Below are positions 1 to 12,097 of a stretch of DNA of 64,000 nt, piece by piece. The DNA is taken from positions 145,680,312 to 145,744,311 of the forward strand of contig OY821519.1 of assembly GCA_963682025.1 (NCBI GenBank), read 5' to 3'. This DNA comes from Cordilura impudica. Lineage: Eukaryota > Arthropoda > Insecta > Diptera > Scathophagidae. The notes under the pieces are model-generated. The model searched no databases. It was not told where the DNA came from and saw only the letters and a program-made list of their open reading frames with translations. Each line of letters opens with the position of its first letter. Positions within the stretch are counted from its first letter, which is position 1. The position numbers and the translations under genes were made by a program.

Positions 1-45
1 TTTCCCACGTTTTGATATGATTTTCTGAAATTCAATTAATATTTA

Positions 46-824
46 TACCCTATACCACTATGTGGTTTGGGTATAATGACTTTGTGCTGCTGTTTGTAAC
101 AACCAAAAATATTTGACCTAGACCCATCTTTAATTATACCGATCGAATCAGAATCACTTTCTGAGTTGATTTAACAATGTCCGTCCGTCCGTCCGTCCGT
201 CTGTGTGTCCATGTAAAGCTTGTAATCAAACTGCAGGTCGCAAATATGAATATATTTTGATAAAATTTAGTATATAAGCTTTTATCGGCCATGGGATGAA
301 CGCTATTGAAATTGGTGAGAATCGGTCCATGTTCAGACCTAGCCCCCATACAAATTACCCATATGAAATCGACATAAATTGCCATAAGCTCCAAATTGTC
401 ATATAGATCTTACTCAAATTGGGTTTGTATGCATTCATTACATTCACTAATGAGTAGTCCAAAAATGATCCCTTTGACCCCATATAGAGCTGCTTCCCGA
501 TCTGCAGTTAAATCCATTAAAAAACAAAAATATTGCACTGATTCTTCTCAAATTTTGTTTGTACATATTTTTACAAAATACAAGAGACTTTACCAAACAT
601 GATCAGTATCGATCCATTTTTGGAACTAGCCCCTTTATAGATATAGCATCCGATATGAACTTTTTTATATCTGCAGCCAAAAAAATTAATAAAAATCCCA
701 CTCAAATTTGGTTTTTGCTTATTTTCTATGTCCAGTTAGTTGGGCTTAAGAGATAGGGTTTCTAAACGCATGGTATAGGTTATCGTATAGTCGGTCTAGA
801 CCGACTATAATTTTCTTACTTGTT
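46..824 (+). repeat. mini-me-like repeat, copy 1 (full length)
   Basis: The repeat starts with a small hairpin (ATACCCTATACCACTATG... GGGTATAATG), carries five GTCC units at 179-198, and ends with a perfect 24-bp palindrome (TATAGTCGGTCT followed by its reverse complement) and TTTTCTTACTTGTT. The same body recurs at least nine more times in the window. The GTCC array beside a conserved core matches the published description of dipteran mini-me elements; that name is from memory of the family, not from a search. Short ORFs across it come from the GTCC array and are not genes. Confidence 0.85.
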
Positions 825-1575
825 TTTAATTTATAATTGGGAATTTTATTTTCAGTTTTTATTATAATTCATATTTTCTTAAATTTGAATGGAAAATTTA
901 AAATGTGAAATTTTGTATTTATGTGAATAATAATGCTTTATTAATTATAAACAATTTTTAAAAATTAGATGTAATCGCAATCAGATATTTTATAGGTAAA
1001 GCAGAATAATAATTATATATAACTATGTAGAACTGTTTTGAAAGCAAAAAACTCATTGACGAACTCGGTAACTCTATTTTGTAAAGACAACAAAAAGTTA
1101 ATATGCCAAACTTATGTTCATATTTGTAAAAGAATAATGAAAAAACGTATGAAATAAAAGACCAGCCCGTGTATACTCTTAACATTGTTCTGTATGATAT
1201 CTAGTTGAAAATATTAACATTCATGTAAAAATAGAAATAACTATTGCAAAGCTAATTAGAACAAACAAAAATTATGGCGCCATCTACTGTGGCATAGTCA
1301 CGCTGAGCAAAATGAAGTGACACTCTGTTAATGCAAAAGAAATGTATTTTCCCCACAACAAAATACTGCAGAATTTTATGTAAATAAAATAACCGATTTA
1401 TTTCTAACATGCAGTTACTATGAATATACATACATATATATAATATATGTATATTATTTGTATTATTTAATATGTGTATGTATGTATATTTAAATATTAC
1501 ACACAAAAAATACAACATCAAACGTTATGTTTGTGTTTTTCTCTTTAAATAAATTAATACATAAATTTTTTTGCA
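825..1575. other. AT-rich stretch without gene
   Basis: No coding region is supported here. It holds AT-rich sequence with imperfect TA/CATA microsatellite around 1428-1492. Its right edge (TTTTTTTGCAG) runs directly into the reverse-transcriptase relic. Confidence 0.5.
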
Positions 1576-3263
1576 GCTGGTACTAAGAAAACTTGGAGAA
1601 CTATACGAGAAATTGGGATTGGAAAATCATCGCCATTAGTTTCTAGTGAAATAGATGTAGATAAACTCAATGTATCTTTCATGAATCTCCCTAACATTAC
1701 TTCAAATATGAACTTTTATGACCAAAGAGAAATTTTAGCCCCTCAATGCAGCTCATTCTGTTTTATTTGTTTAAACCAAGACGATGTATTTTCAAGCTGT
1801 CAAGCAATTAAATCTGATGCTGTAGGGTTCGATAATATTCATCCTAAATTTTTAAAAATTATTTTACCGTATGTTCTGCCATTTATAACGTATATATTTA
1901 ATAATATAATAACAAAGAGTATTTACCCGCAAAGTTGGAAACACGCAAAAATTATACCCACCCCAAAATCTAACAACGATTATCGTCCAATTGCCATACT
2001 ACCTTATCTATCCAAGGTTTTTGAACGACTGCTTCATGGACAAATTAGTAAGCATATTAATGATAACGATTTGCTGACACAAAGGCAATCAGGTTTCCGA
2101 CCCAAGCATAGTTGTATATCAGCTCTCATAGATGTTTCAGAGTATATACGAGAGAGTATTGATGCTGGAGACATTTCTTTTCTTGTTTTACTTGACCATT
2201 CCAAAGCGTTTGACATGGTGGATCATGAGGTTCTATGCTTTAAATTACACAAAATGTTTAATTTCTCTCCTTGGTCTATTCGTTTGTTGTCTTCATATCT
2301 GTTGAATCGTAGCCAGTCAGTTTTTGCAAACAATAAAACCTCTCATGTGTTGCCAGTTATGAAGGGCGTACCCCAAGGATCAATACTGGGACCTCTTCTT
2401 TTTACCATCTACGTGAATGACCTAGTAGAACAATTATTGTTTTGCAACGTACACATATATGCTGACGATGTTCAGTTATATATAACTACTGGTATAAGCA
2501 GCATAAATGATTGCGTTGCAAAATTAAATTCAGATCTCAATAAGATTTATACATGGGCAAGTGCAAATGGTTTATGCTCAATCCCTCTAAATCAAAGTGT
2601 TTGATTTTTACAAGAAGAACAATGACACTGCCTTTTGAACCATTGATTATGTTAAACAACCGGAAAATTGAAATCGTATCAACAGCTAAAAATCTAGGTA
2701 TTATTTTTAATGATAATCTCACATGGTCTAACCATATTACTTCTGCTGCTGGGAGAACTTACTCAATGCTTAGAACGTTATGGAATACACAACATATAAC
2801 CCCCCTTAACATTCGAATTTTGCTTGCAAAAACATATCTTATGCCAACTCTACTATATGGCTGCGAAATATATGCAAGCACTGATTCTAAAAGTTATAAA
2901 AAGCTTGAGTCCACTTTCAATGCAATTTTAAGATATATTTTCAATATTCGAAAATATGAGCCGATTTCGTGCTACTCAAAAAAACTTTACGGAGTAACAT
3001 TTGAAAATTTGTTAAAGATAAAAACGCTTCTGTTCTTGTATAAAGTTGTACGTACACATCAGCCAACATATCTGTATGACAGACTCGTTTTTATGCGCAC
3101 GGCTAGAAATCATGACATAATGTACATTAGATACCAATATTTAGTATCCAAATGGCAATTTTATGTCTCCTCAATACGTCTTTGGAATTCGCTACCATCA
3201 TCCATTAAAATTATAAGCAACGCAATGCATTTTAAGAGGGAACTTTTTAAATTTTTTAGCTGA
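1576..3263 (+). pseudogene. Non-LTR reverse transcriptase (jockey superfamily), one frameshift
   Basis: Open from 1576 in the frame of the ATG at 1681, this encodes the linker and RT domain of a non-LTR retrotransposon ORF2. Visible motifs are YRPIAILPYLSK, SGFRPKHSCISAL, LLDHSKAFDMVDH, GVPQGSILGPLLF and the catalytic IYADDVQLY (about 2455-2481). A single-base shift near 2573-2582 moves the thumb region (LNPSKSKCLIF...) into the next frame, which then stays open to the stop at 3261-3263. The endonuclease domain is missing, so the copy is 5' truncated. A T-rich run and a duplicated GCTGATCC follow the stop. The single lesion suggests a fairly young copy. The clade within the jockey superfamily is uncertain. 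Confidence 0.85.
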
Positions 3264-3365
3264 TCCTTTTTCTTATTTTAAAAATTTTTTTTTTTTTTTT
3301 TTTTTTTTGCTGATCCGTTTATATTTTATATTTTTTATTTAACTATTTTTGTTATTTTTATTTTT
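3264..3365 (+). repeat. T-rich tail region after RT relic
   Basis: A run of about 25 T lies between two GCTGATCC words (3260-3267 and 3309-3317). It is probably the 3' tail of the element before it or a target-site trace, and no gene is present. Confidence 0.45.
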
Positions 3366-4168
3366 ATACCCTATACCACTATGTGGTTTGGGTATAATGA
3401 CTTTGTGCTGCTGTTTGTAACAACCAAAAATATTTGACCTAGACCCATCTTTAATTATACCGATCGAATCAGAATCACTTTCTGAGTTGATTTAACAATG
3501 TCCGTCCGTCCGTCCGTCCGTCCGTCCGTCCGTCCGTCCGTCCGTCTGTGTGTCCATGTAAAGCTTGTAATCAAACTGCAGGTCGCAAATATGAATATAT
3601 TTTGACGAAATTTGGTATATAAGCTTTTATCGGCCATGGGATGAACGCTATTGAAATTGGTGAGAATCGGTCCATGTTCAGACCTAGCCCCCATACAAAT
3701 TACCCATATGAAATCGACATAAATTGCCATAAGATCCAAATTGTCATATAGATCTTACTCAAATTGGGTTTGTATGCGTTCATTACATCCACTAATGAGT
3801 AGTCCAAAAATGATCCCTTTGACCCCATATAGAGCTGCTTCCCGATCTTCACTTAAATCTATCAAAAAACAAAAATATTGCACAGATTTTTCTCAAATTT
3901 GGTTTGTATATATTTTTTCAAAATAAAAGTGACTTTACCAAATATTGTCAAGATCGGTCCATTTCTGGACCTAGTCCCTTTATAGATATAGCATCCGATA
4001 TGAACTTTTTCATATCTGCAGCCAAAAAAATTGATAAAAATCCCACTCAAATTTGGTTTACGCTTATTTTCAATGTCCAGTTAGTTGGGCCTAAGAGATA
4101 GGGTTTCTAAACGCATGGTATAGGGTATCGTATAGTCGGTCTAGACCGACTATAATTTTCTTACTTGT
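3366..4168 (+). repeat. mini-me-like repeat, copy 2 (first half of a dimer)
   Basis: Almost identical to copy 1, but its tetranucleotide array has eleven GTCC units (3500-3543). Its 3' end (palindrome plus TTTTCTTACTTGTT) joins directly to the 5' end of copy 3, giving a head-to-tail dimer. Confidence 0.85.
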
Positions 4169-4960
4169 TATACCCTATACCACTATGTGATTTGGGTATA
4201 ATGACTTTGTGCTGCTGTTTGTAACAACCAAAAATATTTGACCTAGACCCATCTTTAATTATACCGATCGAATCAGAATCACTTTCTGAGTTGATTTAAC
4301 AATGTCCGTCCGTCCGTCCGTCCGTCCGTCCGTCCGTCTGTGTGTCCATGTAAAGCTTGTAATCAAACTGCAGGTCGCAAATATGAATATATTTTGATGA
4401 AATTTGGTATATAAGCTTTTATCGGCCATGGGATGAACGCTATTGAAATTGGTGAGAATCGGTCCATGTTCAGACCTAGCCCCCATACAAATTACCCATA
4501 TGAAATCGACATAAATTGCCATAAGATCCAAATTGTCATATAGATATTACTCAAATTGGGTTTGTATGCGTTCATTACATCCACTAATGAGTAGTCCAAA
4601 AATGATCCCTTTGACCCCATATAGAGCTGCTTCCCGATCTTCACTTAAATCTATTAAAAAACAAAAATATTGACTGATTGTTCTCAAATTTTGTTTGTAC
4701 ATATTTTTGCAAAATACAAGAGACTTTACCAAACATGATCAGGATCGGTCCATTTTTGGACCTAGTCCCTTTATAGATATAGCATCCGATATGAATTTTT
4801 TCATATCTGCAGCCAAAAAAATTAATAAAAATCCCACTCAAATTTGGTTTTTGCTTATTTTCAATGTCCAGTTAGTTGGGCCTAAGAGATAGGGTTTCTA
4901 AACGCATGGTATAGGGTATCGTATAGTCGGTCTAGACCGACTATAATTTTCTTACTTGTT
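4169..4960 (+). repeat. mini-me-like repeat, copy 3 (second half of a dimer)
   Basis: A full-length copy with eight GTCC units (4304-4335) and the same 24-bp terminal palindrome at about 4924-4947. It differs from copy 2 mainly by scattered substitutions and by array length. Confidence 0.85.
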
Positions 4961-5203
4961 TTTATATTATTTTATTTACTAATATTTGTATTAACATTTT
5001 TGGTTATAATTCGTTATTATTTTTTTTTTTCTTTAAAATTATTTAATATTTTTATATTTACCATTATTATTTTTTAAGACAAATTTGTTCAAATTTTCTA
5101 TTTCAATTCAATGTAAAACTCCTATACTTTAATTATAAGATTATAAATCTTGTTGTATGGGAAATCATAAATAAATAAACTAAACTAAACTAAATTTACA
5201 TTT
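4961..5203. other. AT-rich spacer
   Basis: AT-rich sequence with homopolymer T runs and a short AAACT tandem near 5178-5195. No gene is seen. Confidence 0.4.
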
Positions 5204-5816
5204 GGGCAATTCACAACAGGTGTTGTATATTGTATGTTGTATTGAAATACACAATACAATCATTTGTTGTGAACACTCAGTTGTATTTTCATATTGTAAA
5301 ACGCTTTCTTAAGTAATTTTCGATCCAACGAGGAAAGATCGCTTCGTCGCTTCTGCTATTTTGTATAAGAGAAAACACTTGTTAGTGTTTGCTTTTCGGT
5401 CGTGAGATATACCCTGGAGTTTTAGTTACGTACCTCTTGCATTTTAATTTATAATGAAAAAAAAATGTTAAATGTTTTGGTTGGTACTGAAAGAGAAAAT
5501 ACATACTAAAAAAATATAAACATTAATTTTTATATAAATAAACTTATCGATGATTTGCGTTATTTGCCATATTTTATTTTATAATTATTTATGCTGATAA
5601 AATTCTATGTATTTGTTTTTTCTTTTTCATAAAAACTGGCATTCACTTGGAACTGATATGTTATGATACAATATACAACATTTACTAAACATAGCAAATG
5701 AAGTTGGATCGTGTATCAGATTTTTCAGTGAAAATTACCAACAACAATTTTACACTATTGTAAAGTGATACACGATACAACAGATACAACGATACATTAC
5801 CCATTGTGAATTGCCC
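5204..5816. mobile_element. MITE-like inverted-repeat element, 613 bp
   Basis: The left end GGGCAATTCACAACAGGTGT is mirrored by the right end, whose reverse complement reads GGGCAATTCACAATGGGTAA. The interior has no credible ORF and is rich in TTGTAT/ATACAA words near both ends. This is a non-autonomous DNA-transposon structure. The target duplication is unclear, so the superfamily is not assigned. Confidence 0.7.
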
Positions 5817-5879
5817 AATTGTTTTTTTTTATTAACAACTAGGTATTTTAGCATTATTTGCTTTAGATGTTGGTGAATT

Positions 5880-6610
5880 TTTACTCCCTTTATATTAACT
5901 CGTGTCTGCTTGTCGAAAAAATTTTGGATCGATTTTAACCACTTTCCCGTGACCCAATCGATCTGAAATTTTTCTACCAGAGTTGATAAAAAAAATGTAC
6001 AAATGTTTTTTTTTTGTTATATTATTACCATAACGACCACAAAAACAACAAGTCCAGCTGTGAAAACAATGCAACATTTAGAATAACAACAAGAACAATA
6101 TAGAAATATCATGTTTTTCATTTTTTTTTTTACTTTTTCAGAGATTTCCCTGGACCTGTTCCACCGATTTTAATGATTTTTGAAGCAGAAATCTTTCCAT
6201 GAATTTGGTGAATCATTCTCACTAAAAATGATCACTGTAGCTGCACTATTGAGGGCGTGATCCTGACAAGAACAACATAGAAAATTATTTTTTTTCAAGA
6301 CTTTTTTTAGTTCTTCATTCAAATCTCGGGGCCTAATCGACCGATTTGAACGATTTTAAATAGCAAACTTTTCAGGATGTTAATGAATCATTTCTTATGC
6401 CAACGAGCACCCGAGCTGCCCGATTGATGCCGTCATCGTGATTTCCACAGACGGACAGACGGACAGACGGACATCGCTATATCAACTCCGGTTGTTATAA
6501 GGATCACAAATATATAAATTTTATGGGGTCCAAAATTTTTTTTCTAATTATTACAAACGGAATGACAAACTTATACATACCCTCTGCACACTGGAGTGGA
6601 GGGTATAAAA
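5880..6610 (-). repeat. Second mini-me-like repeat family, minus orientation
   Basis: Read on the minus strand it starts TATACCCTCCACTCC... with a GAGGGTAT hairpin partner, then has GTCCGTCTGTCCGTCT next to TATAGCGATGTCC, the same core arrangement as the main family but with a different body. Lines of the type 'GATTTGAA..TTTT' recur inside it three times. A similar 5' hairpin alone occurs at 19407-19440. Confidence 0.6.
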
Positions 6611-6649
6611 ATTAATAAACTATTATTAAGGAAAAACAAAATTACTGAC

Positions 6650-6930
6650 ATTCAGAAATAATGAGATCTCTATAGCAACTTTAAATGAGCATTACTCCAA
6701 AAAAAAATGTTCCAGACGGTGCAAATCTGTAAATATGGTGGACAGCTAAATGGAAGTACCTTTCAAATTAGGTATTTTTCGTCAAAATCGGTTGGTAACT
6801 AAAATTTTTTGTCGGTCACAAGAAATCGCCTTGCCTATTAATATTATAGATTTTTATAAACGCCGTTCAATATGTCACAAACGTCATCTATTGTCAAAAA
6901 TCTTTTACGTAAGGAATTTAAACGATAACT
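6650..6930. repeat. Interspersed repeat H, copy 1
   Basis: The segment containing GTCGGTCACAAGAAATCGCC and neighbouring sequence reappears in reverse complement at about 31300-31600. It has no coding capacity that I can support. It is recorded as a shared repeat of unknown class. Confidence 0.55.
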
Positions 6931-6953
6931 AGGACATCTGCCTAGTATGTGAT

Positions 6954-7298
6954 ATACCCTATACCACTATGTTATACCCTATACCACTATGTTCACTTAA
7001 ATCTATAAAAAAAAAAAATTTTGAACGGATTTTTTTCAAATTAGGTATATATATTTTTTAGTGACTTTACCAAATATGGTCAGTATCGGTCCATTTTTTA
7101 ACCTAGTCCCCATATAAATATAGCACCCGATATGAACTTTTTCATATCTGCAGCCAAATAATTAATAACAATGCCACTCAAATTTGGTTTATGCTTATTT
7201 TCTATATCAAATTAGTTGGACCGAAGAGATAGGGTCTCTAAAGCATGGTATAGGGTTCGTATAGCTGGTCTAGACCGACTATAATTTTCTTACTTGTT
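6954..7298 (+). repeat. mini-me-like repeat, internally deleted copy
   Basis: The 5' end hairpin (ATACCCTATACCACTATG) is present twice in tandem and then jumps straight to the CACTTAAATCTAT part of the body. The copy ends with the terminal near-palindrome and CTTACTTGTT. The central part with the GTCC array has been lost. Confidence 0.75.
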
Positions 7299-7348
7299 TC
7301 AATTTCATTACAATTGCGCAAGGTGCATAAGCTAACTTTAATTCCGTG

Positions 7349-8700
7349 TTAAAAGCATGAGCATTCAAGTTCAACAGTCTGTCCCTGGCTTTTATGATTA
7401 ACTAACGAGGTGTACTGAACTAGTATAACAGAAGTATGGGCGAAACGCGAATTTCGTGCACTAACAATAAATTGTTCGCATTCTGAAGTTCTCAATGATT
7501 CAAGTATACTATTGTGTTGATGATACATGTGACTTCTACAAATTCCTATATCAGGGGCTGAACCAATTGCACTGTATAGATTTCTCCATTGTGGAAACCA
7601 GAAAATATTCACCCGGGTTGTCTATTCAGCTAACAGTCTTGTCAGTCTATTGACAGGCAGATATAAAACTTTTCTAATGTAACTGAGGTGTAATTTACAT
7701 AAGTGTTTCTTAATATAGCGAAGACAACCCAGTTTCTATATGTAGCACATAGTTAGGACTGTTATCAGGGAGATATAGCATTTTCTTTAAGAAGAAATTT
7801 AACAATTTAAATTTAACAATCATTGTATGTAAAAACCCCATACTTGGCCACCATAAAACATTATGGATTTCGCGGCCGTATTAAAAATTTTCAACTTGTT
7901 TGATAAAAGTATTTTCCTATGGTGAATGTAGCTTAACCAAGTGGCATTTATCGTAGTCTTAGATGAAGCAAGCTTCGATTCGAGACAGATACTTATACTC
8001 GTTTACTACATCTACTTGATTTTCACCATACTTGAAATTGAAACTCCGCTTGACTTTTGACTTATCAAGATTTACTTTCAGACACCATTGCTTACAGTAA
8101 GCGAATAGTGCATCAATCATGTTCTGCAGCATGAGAGGAGAGTCAGACAGTAGAACGATATCAACCGCGTATAATACTTTCACAACAGTTCCAGCAACAT
8201 CGGTTCCACCAGGTAAATACTCGTGAAGGTCGTTCAGGTAAGTTGAGAACAATACTGGGCTTAAAAAACACCCCTCCTTTACACCTTGTGAAACTGGAAA
8301 AGAATTAGATGAAGAACTGTCATCCCGCTTGATATTCATTAATAATATTATTATATCTATCCAGCTATTCATACGGTTGAGTATTATGCCTGTAAATAGA
8401 TAAACCCATATATTTCGTTACAATATTAACATCACCTTTTTTGAGCAAAGGTATTAAAACAGAGCGCCGAAAAGTGTCTGGAATATCTTCCCTCAGAAAA
8501 ATACCGTTAAATAAAGATAAAACCTCGATCCAAAAACATAAAGGAGCGTTCTTATAAAATTCGTAACTGATTCTGTCTTGTCCAGGTGCTTTATTCTATA
8601 TAGCAGATTTTAATATTAATTCGAGTTCTCTCATCTCAAAATGTGAGTCTAGAAATGAATCAATAATATTATTCATGGACCGAGACAACTGAAATCTACT
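7349..8700 (-). pseudogene. Non-LTR reverse transcriptase relic
   Basis: Minus-strand RT domain, broken by stops and frameshifts. The 5' part shows NKAPGQDRISYEFYKNA (about 8555-8605). The best open part (7959-8372) has a QGVKEGCFLSPVLF motif and LYAVDIVLLSD where YADDIVLL would be expected, so the first catalytic aspartate pair is damaged. The C-terminal thumb continues in broken form towards 7349. It may be the RT half of the element whose endonuclease half lies at 11340-12095, the two being separated by later insertions. Confidence 0.7.
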
Positions 8701-8739
8701 TGCGACAGATAATATATATATTAGCTTATTCCATCAGGA

Positions 8740-10640
8740 ACATAAGCTGTTTACATAGAATCTACATTCGTTTCTGTTGCAATATATCTAAGTTCGTTGA
8801 AAGATTTCCCTGTCTCAAGGAAAATAGTGCGTCTCCAAGTACTCTTCGGTCTTCCCCGCAAGCGTGTACCCTGTGGGTTCCATTGTAGTGTTGCGTGGCA
8901 TATTTCATCGTATGGCTTACGGAGTGTATGACCTAGCCAGTTGTATTTTCTTCTGATTTGCGTATTGATGTCTTCCTGCTCAGAGATTTGTAGTAGTTCT
9001 TCGTTCGATACTGTTCTTGGCCACCATATTTTTAAGATGTTGCGCAGGCATCTGTTTGTGAAACTTTGCAGTTTGCGTTTCGAAGCCATATAGAAGTATA
9101 GTTTTTATACATGCGTTGTGTATCTTTGTATTTGGTGATAGGGCGTTAGATGTCCAGACGTTTCTCAGATTGTAAAACGCTGCCCTTGCCTTATGTATTC
9201 GCATATCTACGTCTTTAGTTGCACCGCCGTCGGGTGTGATGTTGTTGGTTGATTGCTTTTTACTGTGCTGCACTTTGTTTTTGCTGCGTTTATTCGTAAA
9301 CCAAATTGTTCTGCTCTTAGGGACAGGTCATCAATCTTTCTTTGCATGTTTTCCTTCGTTGTGGCAAGTAGGACGATATCGTCAGCATATTCTAGATATT
9401 CGAGTTGCAGGTTTATTCTCCATTGAATACCCATGTTTTGGTCATTGCTATATGCAAGAATAACATCAAGGGTTGTGATAAAAAGAAACGGAGAGAGAAG
9501 ACATCCTTGTTTTACTCCGCTTAATGTACTGAAAGGTTGGCTGCTTTTTGCAAGATGTAGTACGCTCATTTTCGCATCGGTGTATTGGGCTTTGATTAGG
9601 TTAATTAGTTTCTGCGGGACGCCCTTGCTCTCTAAAGCTCCCCATATGTTTTCTCTGTTTATCGCGTCGAAGGCCTTTTCAAAATCAATAAACGTTAAGT
9701 AGGCGTAGACTGTTTATTTGGTCTACACAAGAGCGATTGGGGCGGAAGCCAGCTTGTTCTTTTCGGAGGTGTTCATCCAAAGGTTCCAGCATACGGTTAA
9801 GTATTACCTTGTTAAATATCTTACATACAGAGGGTGTTAATGAGATACCTTTCCAGTTACTGCATGATTTTAGATCTCCTCTTTTAGATATTTTAATTAT
9901 AAGACTTTCTTTCCATTCCTGGGGGATAGAATCAGTCATCCATATTTTCTTGAATAGAGGCAGTAGTATTTCAGCGATGGTAGTAGCCGCAGATTTGTAG
10001 AATTCGGCGGGTAGGTTGTCAATGCCGGCAGCTCTTCCGTTTTTTAGCTGTGTAATGGCTTTTGAAATTGCGTGGAGAGTGGGAGGATCTATGCAGATTG
10101 CTGGGGGTGGGGTTCTGGTATCGGTTGCTTCATCACTTTGAGAGGAGTTGTCTGCATTGCAGGGATGGTTTAGGTTTTCCTCAAAATATTCCTTCCATCT
10201 TATAAGTTGCTCATCAATAGAAGTTAGCATATTTCCGTTTTTATCTTTTATAGGTATATTTGTGTTGGGTTTCTCACTGGAAAGTTTTCTGATCACATTG
10301 AAAACTGTTTTTAGGTTACCTTGATGTGTAGCATTGTCAGCTTCTGTAGCGAGTGTGTTGAAATAGTGTTCTTTATCGTTTCTGGCTTGTCTCTTAACTT
10401 TCTTGATAAGGTTTGATAGTTTGGCTTGCAGCTCGTTTTTACGAGAGGGGTCTTTTTCTGATAACATAATTTCTCTGGTTTTTCGCCGTTCTTCCAGAAC
10501 GTTCCAAAAGTCAATGGACAGCCATTCTTTATTTTCCTTTCTGGAAAAAACCAACAATTTCATTAGATCATCTAAGTTGGAGCTTAGTAGAGGGATTGGT
10601 GGAATACTTTGATGTTTTTCAACAATGCATGAGACTTATC
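8740..10640 (-). pseudogene. RTE-like non-LTR retrotransposon RT, frameshifted
   Basis: Reading from 10563 the linker shows WNVLEERRKTREIML, followed by RT motifs GRAAGIDNLPAEF, KRGDLKSCSNWKGISL, EQAGFRPNRSCVDQI, then in other frames FEKAFDAINREN, GVKQGCLLSPFLF and LEYADDIVLLAT (near 9370). The C-terminal end has WWPRTVSNEELLQ and GRPKSTWRRTI (8751-9089). At least three frameshifts break it and no endonuclease is attached, so it is a 5' truncated dead copy. The clade call (RTE-like) rests on the C-terminal motifs and is from memory. Confidence 0.8.
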
Positions 10641-10837
10641 TTCTATTAACGTCTTCGGCTTTCAGTTTGTTGATATTGTAGGTGCGTCGATTTGATTGAT
10701 TCGATACCGAGAGGAAGATATTTGACAGAGGAAGACAGAAGATATTTGAAATAATCATAAAAATAGGGAAATATACAAATTATCCTATCTTATCTTGGCA
10801 AAATTTCAATGAGTTCACTAAATTCCACTGCTGTTTT

Positions 10838-11337
10838 TATATCATGTTCAGACGGCAAAAAGAACCACTTGATTCGCTCTCTGAATCACGATTGCGAACA
10901 TTGCTGTTCAGACGAGTGTTCTTGCTTCATTTTGACGTTTATATTTTTTGTGCAAATATTTGAAGACATCCTTCTACACTTTACGTTTCACTATTTAATT
11001 TTTCCATTTTTATTTGAATATATGTATGTAAATATATACTTTTTATATGTTAAATGTTTCTGTTTATTTTATTGCACACATTCATTTTTTGTTTTTTCTT
11101 TGTTTATAGATTTTTGGCAGCGATTTTTGGCAGCTAGTTCAGATAAACTAGCGATATTTTTTTATCAAAATTGGAGATGACACGCAATTTTTCTGGGTTC
11201 ACAACTAGGTTCAAAATGAACCAAGCAGGTTCGCTCTCAAAATTTTTTATGTGAAATCATATAGATTCAATCATGATTTGGGCGCGAACCGTGAATGAGA
11301 GAGCGAACCGCGAATCTTGATGTCCGTGTGAACATCG
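10838..11337. mobile_element. Inverted-repeat element, about 500 bp
   Basis: The left edge ATGTTCAGACGGCAAAAAGA...TTCGCTCTCTGAATCACG is matched imperfectly by the reverse complement of the right edge (ATGTTCACACGGACATCAAG...GGTTCGCTCTCTCATTCACG). No transposase is present. It lies exactly where the adjacent minus-strand endonuclease relic stops, which suggests insertion into that relic. Confidence 0.55.
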
Positions 11338-11339
11338 CA

Positions 11340-12095
11340 TTAACCTTATTCAACTTTACTATATTATTGTTCCTGAAACTAAGTTTCATACCACATAATT
11401 TTGAATATTTAGTTTTGCTCCTCATATCCGCCTCCTGTTTCATTTTGTGTTTGATTTACGATACCCATTTAGTTTCGCTTGCATACGACTACGACACTCT
11501 CGAACTGAGAATCAAACCATTTATTCTTTGGTTCGAAGCGTTCTTTTATGAAGCTATTGCCAGCATATTGCTTGTTATGCATGGTAGCTTAGGGGAAGAT
11601 CCAGATCTTTAGTATGAGGATTGGCCTCCAAACATAGTAACACAACTAAAGGCGTGTGGTCTGAAAATGGTTTACTTTGGATTTGAAAATTTGACAACAA
11701 CTAAGAAAACTTCCCATAACCCCACAGAAAGTAAATTCATCATCAGACTCACTTGCCATACGTCCATTTACTACAATGCCACCAATATTTTCAACAAAAG
11801 CTAACAACTTATCTTTGTTATCAAAAGTGCTATCTTTAGAACATGTTTCCATCAAACGTTTGTGCATTAGAAACTCTTGCCTTCAAACAACCAATAATGC
11901 AAAATGATGTATTGAACTTTTGGGTTTCGTATACATCGATATTCCACTCAAAATTCACATTTGCCATTAATTTCCGTAAAAACTCACCATCAGTTTTGTT
12001 TTTAGTACTAATCTTATCGTCTGCACATGAGAAACGCTTGTCATCAATAAAGATGCGATGGTCACCGTAACGGAGTTTTATTCGTTTGCTTGCCT
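11340..12095 (-). pseudogene. Non-LTR endonuclease and linker relic
   Basis: Minus-strand fragments read like the end of an apurinic-like endonuclease domain: FVENIGGIVVNGRMA followed by SESDDEFTFCG (11690-11780), then KWFDSQ further on (about 11500-11525), a pattern typical of the linker before the RT domain. Stops and frameshifts are common. It ends at the inverted-repeat element at 11337 and, on its other side, abuts the 3' end of the LOA-like element. Assignment is by motif resemblance only. Confidence 0.5.
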
Positions 12096-12097
12096 TT

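Noticed and set aside
134..394. ORFs of 60-94 codons with HRRTDGRTDGRTD on the strand opposite the mini-me-like repeats (also 3455-3739, 4259-4531)
   Set aside because: The repeated residues are just the translated GTCC array, the length changes with array size, and the frames recur wherever the repeat does.
11295..11612. 105-codon plus-strand ORF with hydrophobic segments
   Set aside because: It starts inside an inverted-repeat element end and overlaps a minus-strand endonuclease/linker relic, so it is a shadow frame.
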